Below are positions 62,801 through 64,000 of a stretch of DNA of 64,000 nt, in pieces. The stretch comes from Phorcus lineatus. Lineage: Eukaryota > Mollusca > Gastropoda > Trochida > Trochidae. Positions within the stretch are counted from its first letter, which is position 1, and each line of letters begins with the position of its first letter. The notes beneath the pieces are model-generated. The model did no database searches. It saw only the letters and a list, made by a program, of their open reading frames with translations, and had not been told where the DNA came from. The position numbers and the translations under genes are program-made. The DNA lies in assembly GCA_921293015.1 (NCBI GenBank), contig OV121087.1, positions 36,687,235 through 36,751,234 on the forward strand, written 5' to 3'.

Positions 62801-63903
62801 TTGATTGCCGTAAATATCAATTCTAGGTAGCCTGTTTTTTTAGTTACCGAGATCCAATGTTAAAGGACTAAAATTCTACCAAATACTTTTAAAAAATGCA
62901 ACTTTTATCAAAGTGATTATTTGTTGGCAAGGTCTTGACTTGTTGAATGCGTGTCTAGACTGTACTTAAGGCGACCTATTTCATAAATAGCCAGCGCTAT
63001 CATGTTTGTAATTTATCTGGAATTCTTGCTTTGTATTCTATGGCTTGAGGCGCGAGGAATAAAATGTATTCTTCTGTACCGTCTTTTATCTGAACAGGCC
63101 TTGCATGGCGCATTGTAATGACTTTATCGTGTTGTGAAAGATCGGGATATTTTTTAAATATCACTCATTTTATTGACAGTCAGTCCGAAAACCTGTTTTT
63201 GAATACCAAATCAAGATTTCATATAATATAAATGTACTTTGTATCCTTTGAAAAATCCAAGTGTTTCACATTAAAATACTTGACACTTTTCATAACATAT
63301 ATTATATAACGATAAACATGGTTTTAAATTTTTTGATTATTTCTTATGCCAAAATATAAGAAATGTATAAACGCTTATAAGCTTAAGTTTATATCATCAG
63401 TTTGTTATATTGTAGCATCACACGTCATAAAAGCATTTATTTCTGATTTACGCTTTATAATTGTGAACAAGCCTCAGTGCTTATAGTCTCTTATAAGTCA
63501 AATGTGAATCTTTGTAACATATACAAATCATTTACTAATTAAGTGTTAATTCAAAGCACATGCTATTTGAGCCATATGAGGAGCAAACTTTGAAGTTCAT
63601 TTCAAGGTTTAAAATGGATTCTTAAACATGAGTTACAAAAAGTGTCCCAAATTCTCAACTAGTTTATCAAACACTGTAAGCTTTTAGTGAAATCACGTAA
63701 CAAAAATAACATTATCTGAATTGGTAAGAAACCGTATTATATGTCCATGATTTAAAATATGAATATTTCTTTGGGGTTTGTAAAACAAACGCTCTACTCA
63801 GTGTAACGCTGTAATAATGTAAGATGAAAGAGCTTTAACGTTTTCACATTCACATTGCTATACAGTAAGAAGTTGTTTCAAATTATCCTTGTTACTATTA
63901 CAG
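59891..63903. other. Non-coding stretch, intergenic or intronic
   Basis: Includes a pyrimidine-rich tract at about 60155-60215 and less AT-rich sequence at about 62000-62800. Short open frames such as 62525-62743 have no motifs. If the exon candidate at 63904 is real, part of this may be an intron. Confidence 0.4.
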
Positions 63904-64000
63904 ATGGGTAGTGTTGGGAAAAGTAAAAGAATTGTTCAGAAAATTATTCTGTCAAATAAGGATCCGACTATCCAAAACGCAGAATCATTGACCAGTGGAT
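63904..64000 (+). CDS. Candidate coding exon running off the right edge
   Basis: A splice-acceptor-like sequence, TTGTTACTATTACAG, ends at 63903 and is followed at once by an ATG that opens 32 codons to the window end (beginning MGSVGKSKRIVQKI). Of the other two frames, one closes at once and one closes just before the edge. The composition is more protein-like than its surroundings. I do not recognise the family. It may be a first coding exon after a 5'-UTR intron, or an internal exon. Confidence 0.4.
   Translation, partial: MGSVGKSKRIVQKIILSNKDPTIQNAESLTSG

Overview
The window is eukaryotic, almost certainly metazoan. It has no operon-like gene packing, carries APE-type non-LTR retrotransposons, contains canonical eukaryotic initiator tRNA genes with RNA polymerase III signals, and otherwise consists of AT-rich non-coding DNA with foldback repeats. 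The interspersed repeat tails near 54617 and 59836 and the style of the LINEs fit a marine invertebrate, probably a mollusc. That placement is a family-level impression, not a proof.

Layout. (1) 1-3214 is the 5' part of a non-LTR retrotransposon on the minus strand. It has a short 5' UTR, an intact ORF1 with CCHC zinc knuckles, and an intact ORF2 (endonuclease plus the start of reverse transcriptase) that leaves the window on the left. (2) 3215-44992 is a head-to-tail array with a 331-bp unit. Each unit carries one initiator tRNA-Met (CAU) gene on the minus strand: 126 full-length copies and a 127th cut short. (3) 44993-47072 is a 5'-truncated, decayed second LINE whose 3' end lies inside tRNA copy 127. 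(4) 47073-47103 is a small remnant of the array spacer beyond that LINE. (5) 47104-64000 is AT-rich non-coding sequence with several foldback/MITE-like repeats, two short candidate first exons and a candidate coding exon at the right edge.

The central feature is the roughly 41.8-kb initiator-tRNA array. Every copy keeps the hallmarks of eukaryotic initiators (A1:U72, three G:C pairs below the anticodon loop, A54 and A60 in the T loop) unless noted. Each also has its own A box, B box and T-run terminator, so most copies look transcribable. The spacers are nearly as uniform as the genes. Blocks of units share rare markers, which indicates growth and homogenisation by unequal crossing-over or gene conversion. 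Both ends of the array are bounded by LINE sequence, and a perfect match to the CTCF core consensus lies 30 bp outside the first tRNA. The open frames that recur every 331 bp across the array are read through tRNA and spacer and are not genes.
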